From positions 1,551,501 through 1,615,500 of the forward strand of contig NZ_CP050440.1 of NCBI RefSeq assembly GCF_011769525.1: a stretch of DNA of 64,000 nt. The letters are read 5' to 3'. This document shows positions 1 through 9,500 of this stretch, piece by piece. Made by a program: the position numbers and the translations under genes. This stretch comes from Tolypothrix sp. PCC 7910 (GTDB lineage: Bacteria > Cyanobacteriota > Cyanobacteriia > Cyanobacteriales > Nostocaceae). Every line of letters starts with the position of its first letter. Within the stretch, counting starts at the first letter, position 1. The notes under the pieces were generated by a model. The model was not told the DNA's origin and did no database searches. It saw nothing but the letters and a program-made list of their open reading frames with translations.

Positions 1-1458
1 TTGGCTGAGTGTTACCGAACGGTCTTTACTAGGCGTGATTTTAATCGGTGTATTGTAATAAGGTAGCAGGTAATAACTTTCTGGTTTGCACAGGTTCAGG
101 AGCCGTTGATAAAGATAACGCACCTGCTTGACACGGCTTTTATCGGCGTTGTTGATGGGAGGCTGGCTGAAATGGCTACGATAAGCGGAAGGTGGTGCAA
201 TTACTGGTAAGTCTAGATCGGGTGGGGGAATTATTCCTAAGAGTAAAAACTTGGGAAACCTTTGAGTATCAGGCGTACAGTCATCCATTAAATCAAAGGC
301 AGCCTCAGCTAATTCATCATAAGCAGCGACTAGTTGACTGAGGTAATCATAAAAATATTGCAGTGTAAAAGGAGCTTCCGGAACCGCGACTGTAGTAGCT
401 GAAACTGTGGGATTTTGGATGCTATCTAGTAGCTTTTGCAAGCTTTGTCCAATCTGCCCAAAGTCGTTATAAGAAGCAGGTTGAAAGGAAGAGAAAAACG
501 GCGAGAACAACTGAAACAGTTTCGGGAATGCTTTTTCAATTGCTGCGATCGCATTCTTGCAAACTAGGTAGTAGTTCTGCCAAAAATCAGCGTAGTTGCT
601 AAATTTACTTAAGTCTACCTTTTTTTCTGCTGCCACATAACCAAAGCGCTGAACTTTGGGTGCAAAATCTTTAAAATCCTGAATTTCATCGTCAAATTCT
701 TTAAGAAAGTGACTGGTAGTTTCAAAAACTTTAGAAGTGCTGTTTTTAGCGATATTTGCCCAAGGTTCTGGCAACTTATCGAATTGATATCCTGTTCGCA
801 ATAGGCTATCAGCACTAATAATATCTGGCGGATTTTCTTTTAGAGAACGAGGGAGCAGAAAAAAGCGGAGATTAAAATTACGCTGATTGCTCAGTCTATC
901 AAAATCAAGTAAGCAGAAGTCCGTTTCTACATCTTGAATTTCATAAACTACAATTAGTACATTTTCACTCAAAAACTCCTTGAATTTTGCTTCATCGCGT
1001 GGAGTATCCTTATCAGCTTGATTGAGTGCTAAAAGATTATCAGCACTTTGCTCAAACAGTTCTATGACTGGAACAGATGTAGGTTGTGTACTATTTACTT
1101 CATATTTAAGTTGTGTAGTAGTTACTTCATTATCTTGGGGAGTTGGTGCAAATAAAGACTCAAAAACTAGTTGGTCAATTTTATAATGTTTATAATGAGT
1201 GAGTATTGTTGTCGGCACAGAAATCAGATACCCTTCCGAAGTAATGCCACATCCTGCGGAGATTTGAATCTGAGCCTTTGTAGTATCAAATGTACTGCTC
1301 AAATCCATGCCCCAAACAATCCCTGTACCAATCAAATAGGCACGGGTAAGCCGATTCTGCCCATCAAGATAATTAACAACTTGATTCAAATCCTCTTTAG
1401 TTAACACCTGGTTAGGCGTAAAGATGGGGTAGCTAATGTTTTTAATAATTGTGTTCAT
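1..1458 (-). CDS. eCIS-associated protein, function unknown (3' part beyond the left edge)
   Basis: An uninterrupted minus-strand frame runs from an ATG at 1458 to the window edge, giving 486 codons and no stop, so the C-terminus is missing. The N-terminus (residues 13-51) reads FTPNQVLTKEDLNQVVNYL followed by a QNRLTRAYLIGTGIVWG block and then an ISAGCGITSEGYLI stretch. I associate this arrangement with uncharacterised proteins of extracellular contractile injection loci, from memory and not from a search. No signal peptide or membrane segment is visible. It is the last gene of the CIS run inside the window, 65 bp after the large baseplate gene. It could be a fibre-related, cargo or assembly protein; the sequence does not decide. 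Confidence 0.72.
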   Translation of the reverse strand, partial: MNTIIKNISYPIFTPNQVLTKEDLNQVVNYLDGQNRLTRAYLIGTGIVWGMDLSSTFDTTKAQIQISAGCGITSEGYLISVPTTILTHYKHYKIDQLVFESLFAPTPQDNEVTTTQLKYEVNSTQPTSVPVIELFEQSADNLLALNQADKDTPRDEAKFKEFLSENVLIVVYEIQDVETDFCLLDFDRLSNQRNFNLRFFLLPRSLKENPPDIISADSLLRTGYQFDKLPEPWANIAKNSTSKVFETTSHFLKEFDDEIQDFKDFAPKVQRFGYVAAEKKVDLSKFSNYADFWQNYYLVCKNAIAAIEKAFPKLFQLFSPFFSSFQPASYNDFGQIGQSLQKLLDSIQNPTVSATTVAVPEAPFTLQYFYDYLSQLVAAYDELAEAAFDLMDDCTPDTQRFPKFLLLGIIPPPDLDLPVIAPPSAYRSHFSQPPINNADKSRVKQVRYLYQRLLNLCKPESYYLLPYYNTPIKITPSKDRSVTLSQ

Positions 1459-1470
1459 AAGTAAGTTGTT

Positions 1471-1505
1471 GTTATTTGTTATTTGTCATTTGTCATTTGT
1501 TATTA
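1471..1505. repeat. Heptameric STRR repeat in a CIS spacer
   Basis: Five tandem 7-bp units of the type GTTATTT/GTCATTT fill most of the 65-bp spacer between the large baseplate gene and the partial gene. Such short tandemly repeated sequences are typical of Nostocales intergenic DNA. They lie in the presumed polycistronic transcript. Confidence 0.8.
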
Positions 1506-1523
1506 GACTCTTGCAATTACCAA

Positions 1524-4500
1524 TTACCCATTACCAATCGCTATCCCCAGCGCAGTCTGATTCAGTACAATCGGATTCTCTTGATTACCGCTTTCTTGGG
1601 AATCAAGTAAAATTCCTTTGGGATAAACACTCCGCAGTTTGGGTAAAATTTTCACAAGCCGATTAAGTGCGCCAGTTAAATCGCAAGCTGCATCATCGCA
1701 AGCATCTAAAGCTAATTGTTCTAACCATTGATGATAAGCATCTTCAAAATTTCGCATTTGGTGCACATCTAACCAGGCAATTTTTAAGGCGACGTGTGCC
1801 GGTGCTTCTAATCGCAGGGTTTGTTCAATAAATCGGCGGAAGTTAATATTACGAAAGCGTTGTGGCCAGTAAGGTAAAACTATAGTCACCCAAAACGAGT
1901 AGGGATCTTGCCAAGTTAAACGAGGTTGTTCTCCCTCCTGTGTTTTAGCATCATCTGGTGTTACCAAAATTGGCAAAAATTTGTCTAAAACTGGAGCATC
2001 TGCCTTGGTTCGCGGACGCAACAAAATATGCTCTAATACATGAAATCCTTCATCATTGTTGCGTGCTTGCAAGGTTGCGATCGCTCTCGTTCGCTCATCT
2101 TTATTGCTGTAATATTGACTAGCAAGAATTTGGTCTTTGCCTTCGTTGGTTAGTTCCCAGCCATAAACACCATTTTCACTGTCAATTAAGCGATAATTCT
2201 CCTCATCTTGCGCCAGTTCTACTAAAGTGTTGCCTTGTTGCCAAGCATCTGCCTCTGTCTGATAACGTTGAGCAGTCTGTAAAATAATTTGCTGATTATC
2301 ACCGTAAATTTCCCCAATAGAGGCAACTTGTTGTTTTTCTGGGGTACAAATTAAACGGGCAGTGCGAATTAAGAAAAATAGACGATTAATCGCCACATCC
2401 TGCTCTGGTTCTGAAGTATAGGTATGTGGGTGAATTGCAACTTCAGTTTTGCGATTGCCTGGTTGACTAAGGATGCGAAAGCCGAAACCTTCTTTGCTAG
2501 TTGTAAGGTAAATTGCACCTGGCTCAAACAAGTTACCTAGCACATCAAAATAAAAGCGATCGCGGGCTGTTTTTTCATCTGCAAATACGGGAATGCTTTG
2601 CAGTAATATTTCACCCCCATGTAGCAATTGCCACCGATATTCAGAAGTTGATTCCGGTAGCAGTTCAATCCGCAACATTGATTCTACGGAGTTGAGTTGT
2701 TGAAAGATTTCTCCTGGAGTCTGTGGTGTATCAGCTACAGCTATCAGGTTGCCATCTTTATCTTTAATCCCTAATCCGTGGCTTTGACTAGCTGGGCTGA
2801 CATAACGCCGGAAGTAGCGCAGACTTTCGGCAAAGGCTTCTGTAGCTTGCCAAGCTGCATTTGCTGTGGGATAGGTGTTTAAACTTTGCAGCAGAATTTC
2901 ATTGTTAGTAAAATTTTGCAGTACAAAACGATAGTTCTTATCGATGGGTTCTACCGCTAATTTAAATTGATTTTGATTAGCTTGAATGCTACTAATCCAG
3001 CTTTGTAAATCTAAATCCCGTTCTTCTGGGTTCAACCACCGTTGATTGCGTTCCGATAATACTTTCCCGGTGTTATCTACCAAAGCATAGCCATAGTAGG
3101 TGAATTTTTTGGGATTGTCGTCACCCAAGCGACTTTGACAGTAATTTCTTTGTTGTCTAATTTGCTGTAAGCTAGCGATCGCGTTTTCTTGGGCTATAGA
3201 ACGAGAAACATAGCGTTCCACTCCTGTGAATGTAATAATTTCCCCTGATGCAGATGCAACTGGCGGAATTATTAATCGAAATTCATATAAATCGCCGTCA
3301 AACTCGATGCTGATGAAATCTGCAAAAGAGTTGGCGCTTTGGGTATTTGCAGGAGTTTCCCGTGGTAATCCCGGTAGCCGCACAGCTAATTCTCCTAGGA
3401 GAATTTTCAAATTAGTTTGACTTTCAACTGCTGAGGGAAAATAGCGATCGTATTTAACTAAAACCTTTTTACCTGTTTTATCTACTACTTGCCAGCCGTA
3501 ATGATAGAAATAACTATAAGAAAGGCGTTGATAAAATTGATTATGTAAAGCAAATGATAAAAACTCTTCCTTAGCCGCTTCAGCTACTGCTGGACTAGGA
3601 TAGCTTTGCCGAGTTTTTAATGTCGGATTCTCTAAACCAAAATTTACAGCCAAGATATAACTTTCAGGCGCTTGCTTAACGCGATAATGGCTGAAGTCAC
3701 GCCGACGCACATCTGCAATCCCCAACAGCCGAGAAACCCGTTTTTTGAAACCCGATACATTGTTGGTGTCCCAAACTTCCTGACAGTTGCAATAATTAAA
3801 AGCACGGAAGCGATCGCGGCTCAAGGTGGGATAGTCTTGTAAAAATCGCGCCTTATCCTGCATAATCTCGGTTTGATGCTTCACTTTATCCGCGTGAGTC
3901 TCAAATATGCGGTAGTTCAGCAATACATAATCTGTAAAGGATTCAGCAAAACGTCCGAGTAAATGATCGAGAAATCGGTTACGGCGATCGCGATAGGTTT
4001 CTCTAGTGGAATTATCTACATCCTCACCAATGGCGGGTAGATAATCTTCTGTGCCGAGAATCTCTTCCCAACCAGGAAAATTTTGTAACCTCTGAGCGAA
4101 ATAAGTATACTGGCGATCAGCTTTGCGAGTAGCATAATCTTTTTCTGGTTCCTGTGCATCTATTTCCCAAGAAAAGAGGTCGCGTATATGAGAAAGTTGC
4201 ACTAGATAATTTGCCAATATCTGATCGAAAAATACTAAATATCCTTTTAATTGCCTAGCTTGGGCTTTCCGCAATGTGGTAGCTGTGTCAGGTAAGCCAT
4301 CTTCACTAATGCCGTAGGTTAAAGGAAAATCGTGCTGAATAGAATAATGATCGGCTAAGTCGTAATAACTGCCTTGCGGTACAATCAAATCTAGTTCATT
4401 TTTGTCGCGTATAGCTTTGATGCGCGCCGCTTGTTGTTCGTAGTAGCGGCGTTGCACCTCTGCCATATTCACTTCAATGGGAAGATTACCTTTAAACAAT

Positions 4501-5573
4501 CTAACTTTTGAATATTTCACCCCCAGCACCGGACGGTGTTTCTCGGTGAGTTGCAGATACCAAGGGTGCTGTGATTGCGGTAACCCGTTAATGTAGCTGA
4601 TGATACTCAGTTTCCCAATTGCCGCAACACCAGGAACTTTGAGAATTTCTTGATATAAATCTGAAGTGTGGAGAATTTTCGGCGGAGTCAGGGCTGCTAA
4701 TTCTTCGGTGTCGATAAAACCATGACTACCATAAGGTTCAGTGTAACTTGGATCGTGGAGGACTGAAGGTCTGCCAGCAAAGATTTCGGTGGGACTTTTG
4801 CCTTTCTCTAGTAATTCTTGGAGAGTATAAAATCGTAAATTTGGCGAGAGAAATGACTGTATTTGTACGTAAATATCTACTAGTACATCTTCAGCATCGG
4901 CATTAGCTGCTAATTCAATATCGGTACAGAGGGCAATTTCTTCCTCACTCAAAATTACGACATCATAAATATCTTCGCAGAGGTTGCGATATTTACACAA
5001 CACGCTGTTGACATTATCTAGTACATCCGCCCAGGAACGATAAAGTTGTCCACAGGCGTTCTTACTATACTCAGGTTCAAGGTCAATATTAACAGTGTAA
5101 AGCCCACGGGGATTTAGACGAAAAGCCGTGTCTTTTGTCTGCGCGCCTGGGGGAATATATTGCAGAGTACTTGTAGCAAAGTCTACATAAATATCTGGTT
5201 CATAGCTTGTGACTTTCTCTAGCATGGCATTACGCACACCAGGAATATCAATTAGACGCTTACATAAATCTAGTTCTGTGACTGGATTACAGGTGAGGAT
5301 TTCATCAACTGTAAAAAAGTTGTTCTCTTTACTCTGAGGATTTTCCTTTGCCAACAAATCTTGGATATCCAAGTTATTGCGATAACCTAAATCCGTGACA
5401 GCATAGCATAGTACCTCTAGGATAGTTACACCTGGATCGTGCAGATTATAATCTGTCCAAAGTTTCCCGGAGAAACTTTGTAAGTGTTGAATCCCGATAT
5501 CCCGTAAAGTTTGAAAATTCAAATATGCGGGAAATTGAGGCTGACTTTTCGAGATACTTGGGTATTCCAGCAT
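1524..5573 (-). CDS. eCIS baseplate wedge protein, gp7/Afp12-like, enlarged
   Basis: The 1349-aa product carries hallmarks of the eCIS Afp12/gp7-like baseplate protein. Residues 39-58 (WTDYNLHDPGVTILEVLCYA) are followed by TDLGYR. A GFHVLEHILLRPR motif sits near residue 1155. The C-terminal region reads YSFWVTIVLPYWPQRF and later EAPAHVAL. In this family the protein joins the gp6/J-like protein in the wedge around the spike. Between about residues 690 and 1150 there are several weakly similar modules of the form 'F-x-L ... G-x-I-L-x-S-x-x-Y-x-T-x-x-x-A', resembling YegP/DUF1508-type units; this insertion makes the protein longer than I expect for the family. No membrane helix is seen. It is followed at 65 bp by the partial gene. 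ATG start at 5573. Confidence 0.85.
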   Translation of the reverse strand: MLEYPSISKSQPQFPAYLNFQTLRDIGIQHLQSFSGKLWTDYNLHDPGVTILEVLCYAVTDLGYRNNLDIQDLLAKENPQSKENNFFTVDEILTCNPVTELDLCKRLIDIPGVRNAMLEKVTSYEPDIYVDFATSTLQYIPPGAQTKDTAFRLNPRGLYTVNIDLEPEYSKNACGQLYRSWADVLDNVNSVLCKYRNLCEDIYDVVILSEEEIALCTDIELAANADAEDVLVDIYVQIQSFLSPNLRFYTLQELLEKGKSPTEIFAGRPSVLHDPSYTEPYGSHGFIDTEELAALTPPKILHTSDLYQEILKVPGVAAIGKLSIISYINGLPQSQHPWYLQLTEKHRPVLGVKYSKVRLFKGNLPIEVNMAEVQRRYYEQQAARIKAIRDKNELDLIVPQGSYYDLADHYSIQHDFPLTYGISEDGLPDTATTLRKAQARQLKGYLVFFDQILANYLVQLSHIRDLFSWEIDAQEPEKDYATRKADRQYTYFAQRLQNFPGWEEILGTEDYLPAIGEDVDNSTRETYRDRRNRFLDHLLGRFAESFTDYVLLNYRIFETHADKVKHQTEIMQDKARFLQDYPTLSRDRFRAFNYCNCQEVWDTNNVSGFKKRVSRLLGIADVRRRDFSHYRVKQAPESYILAVNFGLENPTLKTRQSYPSPAVAEAAKEEFLSFALHNQFYQRLSYSYFYHYGWQVVDKTGKKVLVKYDRYFPSAVESQTNLKILLGELAVRLPGLPRETPANTQSANSFADFISIEFDGDLYEFRLIIPPVASASGEIITFTGVERYVSRSIAQENAIASLQQIRQQRNYCQSRLGDDNPKKFTYYGYALVDNTGKVLSERNQRWLNPEERDLDLQSWISSIQANQNQFKLAVEPIDKNYRFVLQNFTNNEILLQSLNTYPTANAAWQATEAFAESLRYFRRYVSPASQSHGLGIKDKDGNLIAVADTPQTPGEIFQQLNSVESMLRIELLPESTSEYRWQLLHGGEILLQSIPVFADEKTARDRFYFDVLGNLFEPGAIYLTTSKEGFGFRILSQPGNRKTEVAIHPHTYTSEPEQDVAINRLFFLIRTARLICTPEKQQVASIGEIYGDNQQIILQTAQRYQTEADAWQQGNTLVELAQDEENYRLIDSENGVYGWELTNEGKDQILASQYYSNKDERTRAIATLQARNNDEGFHVLEHILLRPRTKADAPVLDKFLPILVTPDDAKTQEGEQPRLTWQDPYSFWVTIVLPYWPQRFRNINFRRFIEQTLRLEAPAHVALKIAWLDVHQMRNFEDAYHQWLEQLALDACDDAACDLTGALNRLVKILPKLRSVYPKGILLDSQESGNQENPIVLNQTALGIAIGNG

Positions 5574-5691
5574 GGAATTCAGGTGCGTTCAGAATATAAA
5601 AGAACAGAATCAATTCAAAATTCAAAATTTATGGATGTTGATAGGAAATAGAAAACAATGGTTTAATTAATTTTATTTAGGCATTTAGTAA

Positions 5692-5730
5692 GATAAAACC
5701 ATCAACAGTACTTCTGATTATTTTGATGGT
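5692..5730 (-). terminator. Hairpin with short U-tract after the small membrane protein gene
   Basis: On the minus strand an 8-bp perfect stem ACCATCAA/TTGATGGT (5723-5730 and 5698-5705, loop 17 nt) is followed by TTTATC. It lies 18 bp beyond the stop of the 162-aa gene and upstream of the large baseplate gene. It could be a weak terminator or attenuator that lowers expression of the last CIS genes. Confidence 0.45.
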
Positions 5731-5747
5731 ATCATGACAAATTATAC

Positions 5748-6236
5748 TTAATTCGTGCCTATAATAATGTGATGAGTAGCGCCTATAAACAACCAAATAA
5801 AGGTAATTGCTAATCCTAATGTGAGCAGTGTAATATATCTGAGAAAATGATGTAACCGGATTTTCATTTGCTCTTGATATTCTGCAAAGGCTTTACTCAG
5901 TTGTGTTAAATCATGTTGCAGCTGATTGACTTTATTTTCTAATTCTTTGACTAGTGATTTCCATTGGTTACCTTTGCCTGGTGCTTCATCTTCATGGGCG
6001 CAAATTTCTGTTTCTGCTTGCATTTCCCAAAGTGCGCCTTGGTAATAGACGACATCGCCTTTACGATAGGTTCTGCCCTCCTGCCACAATCCATGAAATT
6101 GATCATCATGTTTGTTGAGCATGGAGTTGATCAGGTCTTTAAAATGGTCTTCGGAGAGGCGACTTTTGTTTTTGAATAAACTTTTAAGTTCGTTGCGGTT
6201 TCTTAAGATATTGGCATCATTGGAGACGGTAAACAT
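5748..6236 (-). CDS. Small coiled-coil protein with C-terminal membrane helix, candidate CIS membrane anchor
   Basis: This 162-aa protein lies between the two big baseplate genes. Residues 25-50 contain SRLSEDHFKDLINSMLNKHD, resembling N-terminal regions of eCIS fibre-type proteins as I remember them. Residues 56-70 (TYRKGDVVYYQGALW) look like a small carbohydrate-binding-module-type beta unit. Residues 94-126 have heptad character (coiled coil). A single strong hydrophobic helix follows at about 134-152, ending in a short polar tail. The published Anabaena thylakoid-anchored CIS is fixed to membranes through extensions of tail-fibre and baseplate components. This protein's position and membrane helix make it a natural anchor candidate, but that is inference. 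ATG start at 6236. Confidence 0.75.
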   Translation of the reverse strand: MFTVSNDANILRNRNELKSLFKNKSRLSEDHFKDLINSMLNKHDDQFHGLWQEGRTYRKGDVVYYQGALWEMQAETEICAHEDEAPGKGNQWKSLVKELENKVNQLQHDLTQLSKAFAEYQEQMKIRLHHFLRYITLLTLGLAITFIWLFIGATHHIIIGTN

Positions 6237-6590
6237 AAGCGAGAATCCTGCAATTTATTGTGGGTGTTGGTAGGAATTAACAAACCGCGAAGGCGCGAAG
6301 AGCACGAAGGAATAAAATAAGAGTAATTAATAATAATGTCACTTGATTTTATTATTAATCATGCTTAGTAAATTAACCTTTAATTTTATTTTCTTTCTCT
6401 TCCTCCTTTGCGTACTTCGCGTCTTCGCGGTTCATTTTTTATCCTCAAAATTAATGGTACAAAACCCTCTGCTATTTAAGAGTTATACAAAATCATGCGT
6501 AAATGAATATTTTCATAAAAAATTAACATCTATAAACCTAATTTGTGACAAAAAGTAACTTTGTAAATCTTTATTTACTATTCCCTTTCC
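6237..6590. other. Gene-free CIS spacer with long inverted repeat
   Basis: No convincing gene is present. The segments 6284-6311 (CCGCGAAGGCGCGAAG...) and 6401-6432 (...CGCGTCTTCGCGG) are complementary over much of their length, so the RNA could fold into a long imperfect hairpin. This is a common type of dispersed palindrome in cyanobacterial spacers. It lies between the gp6-like and small membrane protein genes. Confidence 0.6.
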
Positions 6591-9500
6591 TCACAACAAT
6601 TCCAAATTTTCTAACGATTCATAACCCAGAACAGCAGACTCAATTTTTTGATTAGGTACAATTGTTTTTTCTTGAAATTCTTGAATAATGTGACTTTGAG
6701 CGCTAGTTTTTAACGAGACTGAAGTTAAAACCGATCGCGCAGTAGAGGCGATCGCTTCTCGGATATCTCGCTGGGTGTCTTGGTGCATTTTAAAATCCAC
6801 AACATAGTCTATGTATTCCTGTTTTTCGATAAAGTTAACAATTGCTGAACGGTAAAGTTTACCGCCAAACTGAATTTCTGCTTGGGTGTCCATTGTCCAA
6901 GGGGCGAGAAAATAAGTGATGGCTTGTTCTAGTTGGCGGCTATAGTAGCCAAAGTTGGCGGAATAGGGAGATTTAAATTTCACCTGAAACTCGACCTGAA
7001 TATGTTCGTAGGCTGGATTTACCACTTGTATTGCAGCCCAGGGAGAACTAATACTAGCTAGATATTTCTCGATTTGCTGTAGCAGGTTAATGTTAACTTT
7101 GGGTTCTAATTCATTAGTAATGCCCATCAATGCTAAGTTGGGAATGACAGCTAAAGTTACTGATCCAGGTGTCAATTCCTGTAACTTGTCGTTTTGTTGA
7201 TCAACCTGTCCGTGGTTGATACAGCGAACTTTGTAAATTTCGGGAAACTTTTCTAATACCAGCCTTTCATAGTCAAAAATGGTGACAGCGCGGCCCTTAT
7301 GGCGTAAATGTTCGCTAATGCGGATATAAAAATCAGATGGCTGCTCTTTAATTTTCCCACCAAAGGAATTATAAGGCTGCTCTATGGTTTTGACTTCTGG
7401 GTCGGGGTTATCCTGTTTGGCAATAGTACCAGCAGGTAAGGGATTTGCTAAATGGTTGGGATCGTTACTTTCATCTGTGAAACTCACCCGTGCAGCTTGG
7501 GTATGAACACCGAGGATTTGGCAAATAGCACCACTGCGCGCTGGTACACTCACCTTCAGCCAATACAAATTGGGATCGAGAATGGTGGTTTTGGCTTTGC
7601 TAATATCTGCGGGAATCCCCAGATGGATGATACCAGAGGCAATTAAACCGTTGGTATTGTCGCTGACAATGCGATCGCTCAGAGATTTCCAAGTATTGTC
7701 TTGCAAATAAAACCAATTAACATCAGCTTTTTTTAATGCTGTATCAGCGCTGGCTTCTGCTACTTGGAAGAGTAAAGGTAATGCTGTCGGCGGATCGAGG
7801 TTCTCTAATCCAATTAGTAATTCCCCTTCATTGGTAAACTGCGGTAAAAAGTCTGGCTGTTTCGCCTCCAAATGCTCAAACCCGCCAAATGGGTAAAGAT
7901 GGAAAATTGTACAATCCTGGGTTGTCGCAACTGCGGTGTATTTGAGATAAAGCGATTGAATAGTTGGTGTGTAAGGTTGATTGAGGGTAATTGGTGCTAC
8001 TGTGTTTTTAGGTAAATCCACCCCTGGATGCCATCGTGTTAGCTTGTTGTCTTTGTCTTCATAGACAGCATCATTAACATATTTTCCATCAGCAAAATCT
8101 TTAGCCGCAGCTAATGTCTGTGTTGCATATTTCGTCACAAACTCTTCATGCAAAAAGTCTTGATTGAGGCTGAAGCGCAAAAAACCACTAGATGTTTGAT
8201 TGTTCAAGCTGGTGAAATTATCAATTTCCTCACCCTGTAGCGGCGTGGCGGAGGCTTTAACAAGAGTGCGATCGCCTGAAGGAAAAAGTTTGTAAGGATT
8301 CTTCAAATCTGTTTCCGACCAAGTGCGTTTGGTTAACAGTGCTAATTGTGCAGAAAAATTGTCAAAATTCGGTTGTGGAGTTTCGCCGTCAACATAGTAG
8401 CCGCGATAATGGTCTTTCAGAACGGCGGGTAATTTTTCCCATGTAATATTGATTTGCAAATCCGAGAGATTTTTGAGAAAAATTTCTCGGCTACCAACAT
8501 AAAATTTTGAGCCTACTGCTGGTCTGGGGCCAAAAGGCTGGAAAGGTTTGGTCGCATCTAATACACCCAAGTCATTCTGCACAACCAAATTGCGGACTTC
8601 TTTCACCCGCGTGCTGATGGTCACTTTATCCAGCTTGGCAGTACGGAAATAATGGTATGCTGGCAAATTATTGACTAAAGCCTGAGTCTTTAATTGTATG
8701 CGCGCTACTGGTGTGGCTTGCTGGAGTGTGAGAGGAAAGTTAGGAACATCAGGGTTATAAGGAATCGGCTTGTCTGGGAGGTAAGGTAAAACGGGGTCAA
8801 TCTCAGCAGCTAATACGACTACTAAAGAAAGTTCTGAATTATTCCACCCGGTTTTTTCTGTCCCACCATTAGGTATAGCCGCGCCTGATGGCAAAATATT
8901 GGCTTTAATCCACTCCTTTTCACCACTGAGATAAACTTCAAAGACTTCATGCAGCTTATTTTCCGGTAGTATTGTCCCCAAACCACTCAGGGAAAAGGTG
9001 AACTGAATCACCCGTTCACTTTCTTGCAACAATAAAACATCAGACGCGATCGCTAAACCTAATTGTGTTGCTTGGCGTTTGTCATTCCCAAAAGGAAGCC
9101 AGGTTTTGATAGTTTGTTCTTTAGGAAAATCTCCCCCCTGTCCATCAAAAGAGTTCGCTGCTGGAGAGGAGTACAAACCAAGATTTCGCGGAGGTTTTTC
9201 GCCAGGCTTAACTGCTTGTAAGTCTAAAAATAAACCTTTGAGGCTGGTAATCTGGGCTTTGTGAATGACGATATCTGCATCGAGGCTGTAGAATAAATCC
9301 TTGCCTGTAGCATCTTTACCAGCTTTAAACCGAGTCCCAGCAGGTAGCGCAAATTCAGTTTGAGACTTGATCAGTTCAAAAATGAGGTGGGCGTGGTCTG
9401 GTTGGGCTGGGCGATCGCGCAAACGCAGTACTTGACGATAAAAGAAGTCGAGATGTCGCTGAGTCATCAAATTCAGGTCATCTCGCGCAGGTTTCATCAC

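Noticed and set aside
6343-6558. Plus-strand frame with FFLFLLCVLRVFAVHF
   Set aside because: It is read from a dispersed palindromic spacer repeat (CTTCGCGTCTTCGCGG) that gives similar false frames in many cyanobacterial genomes.
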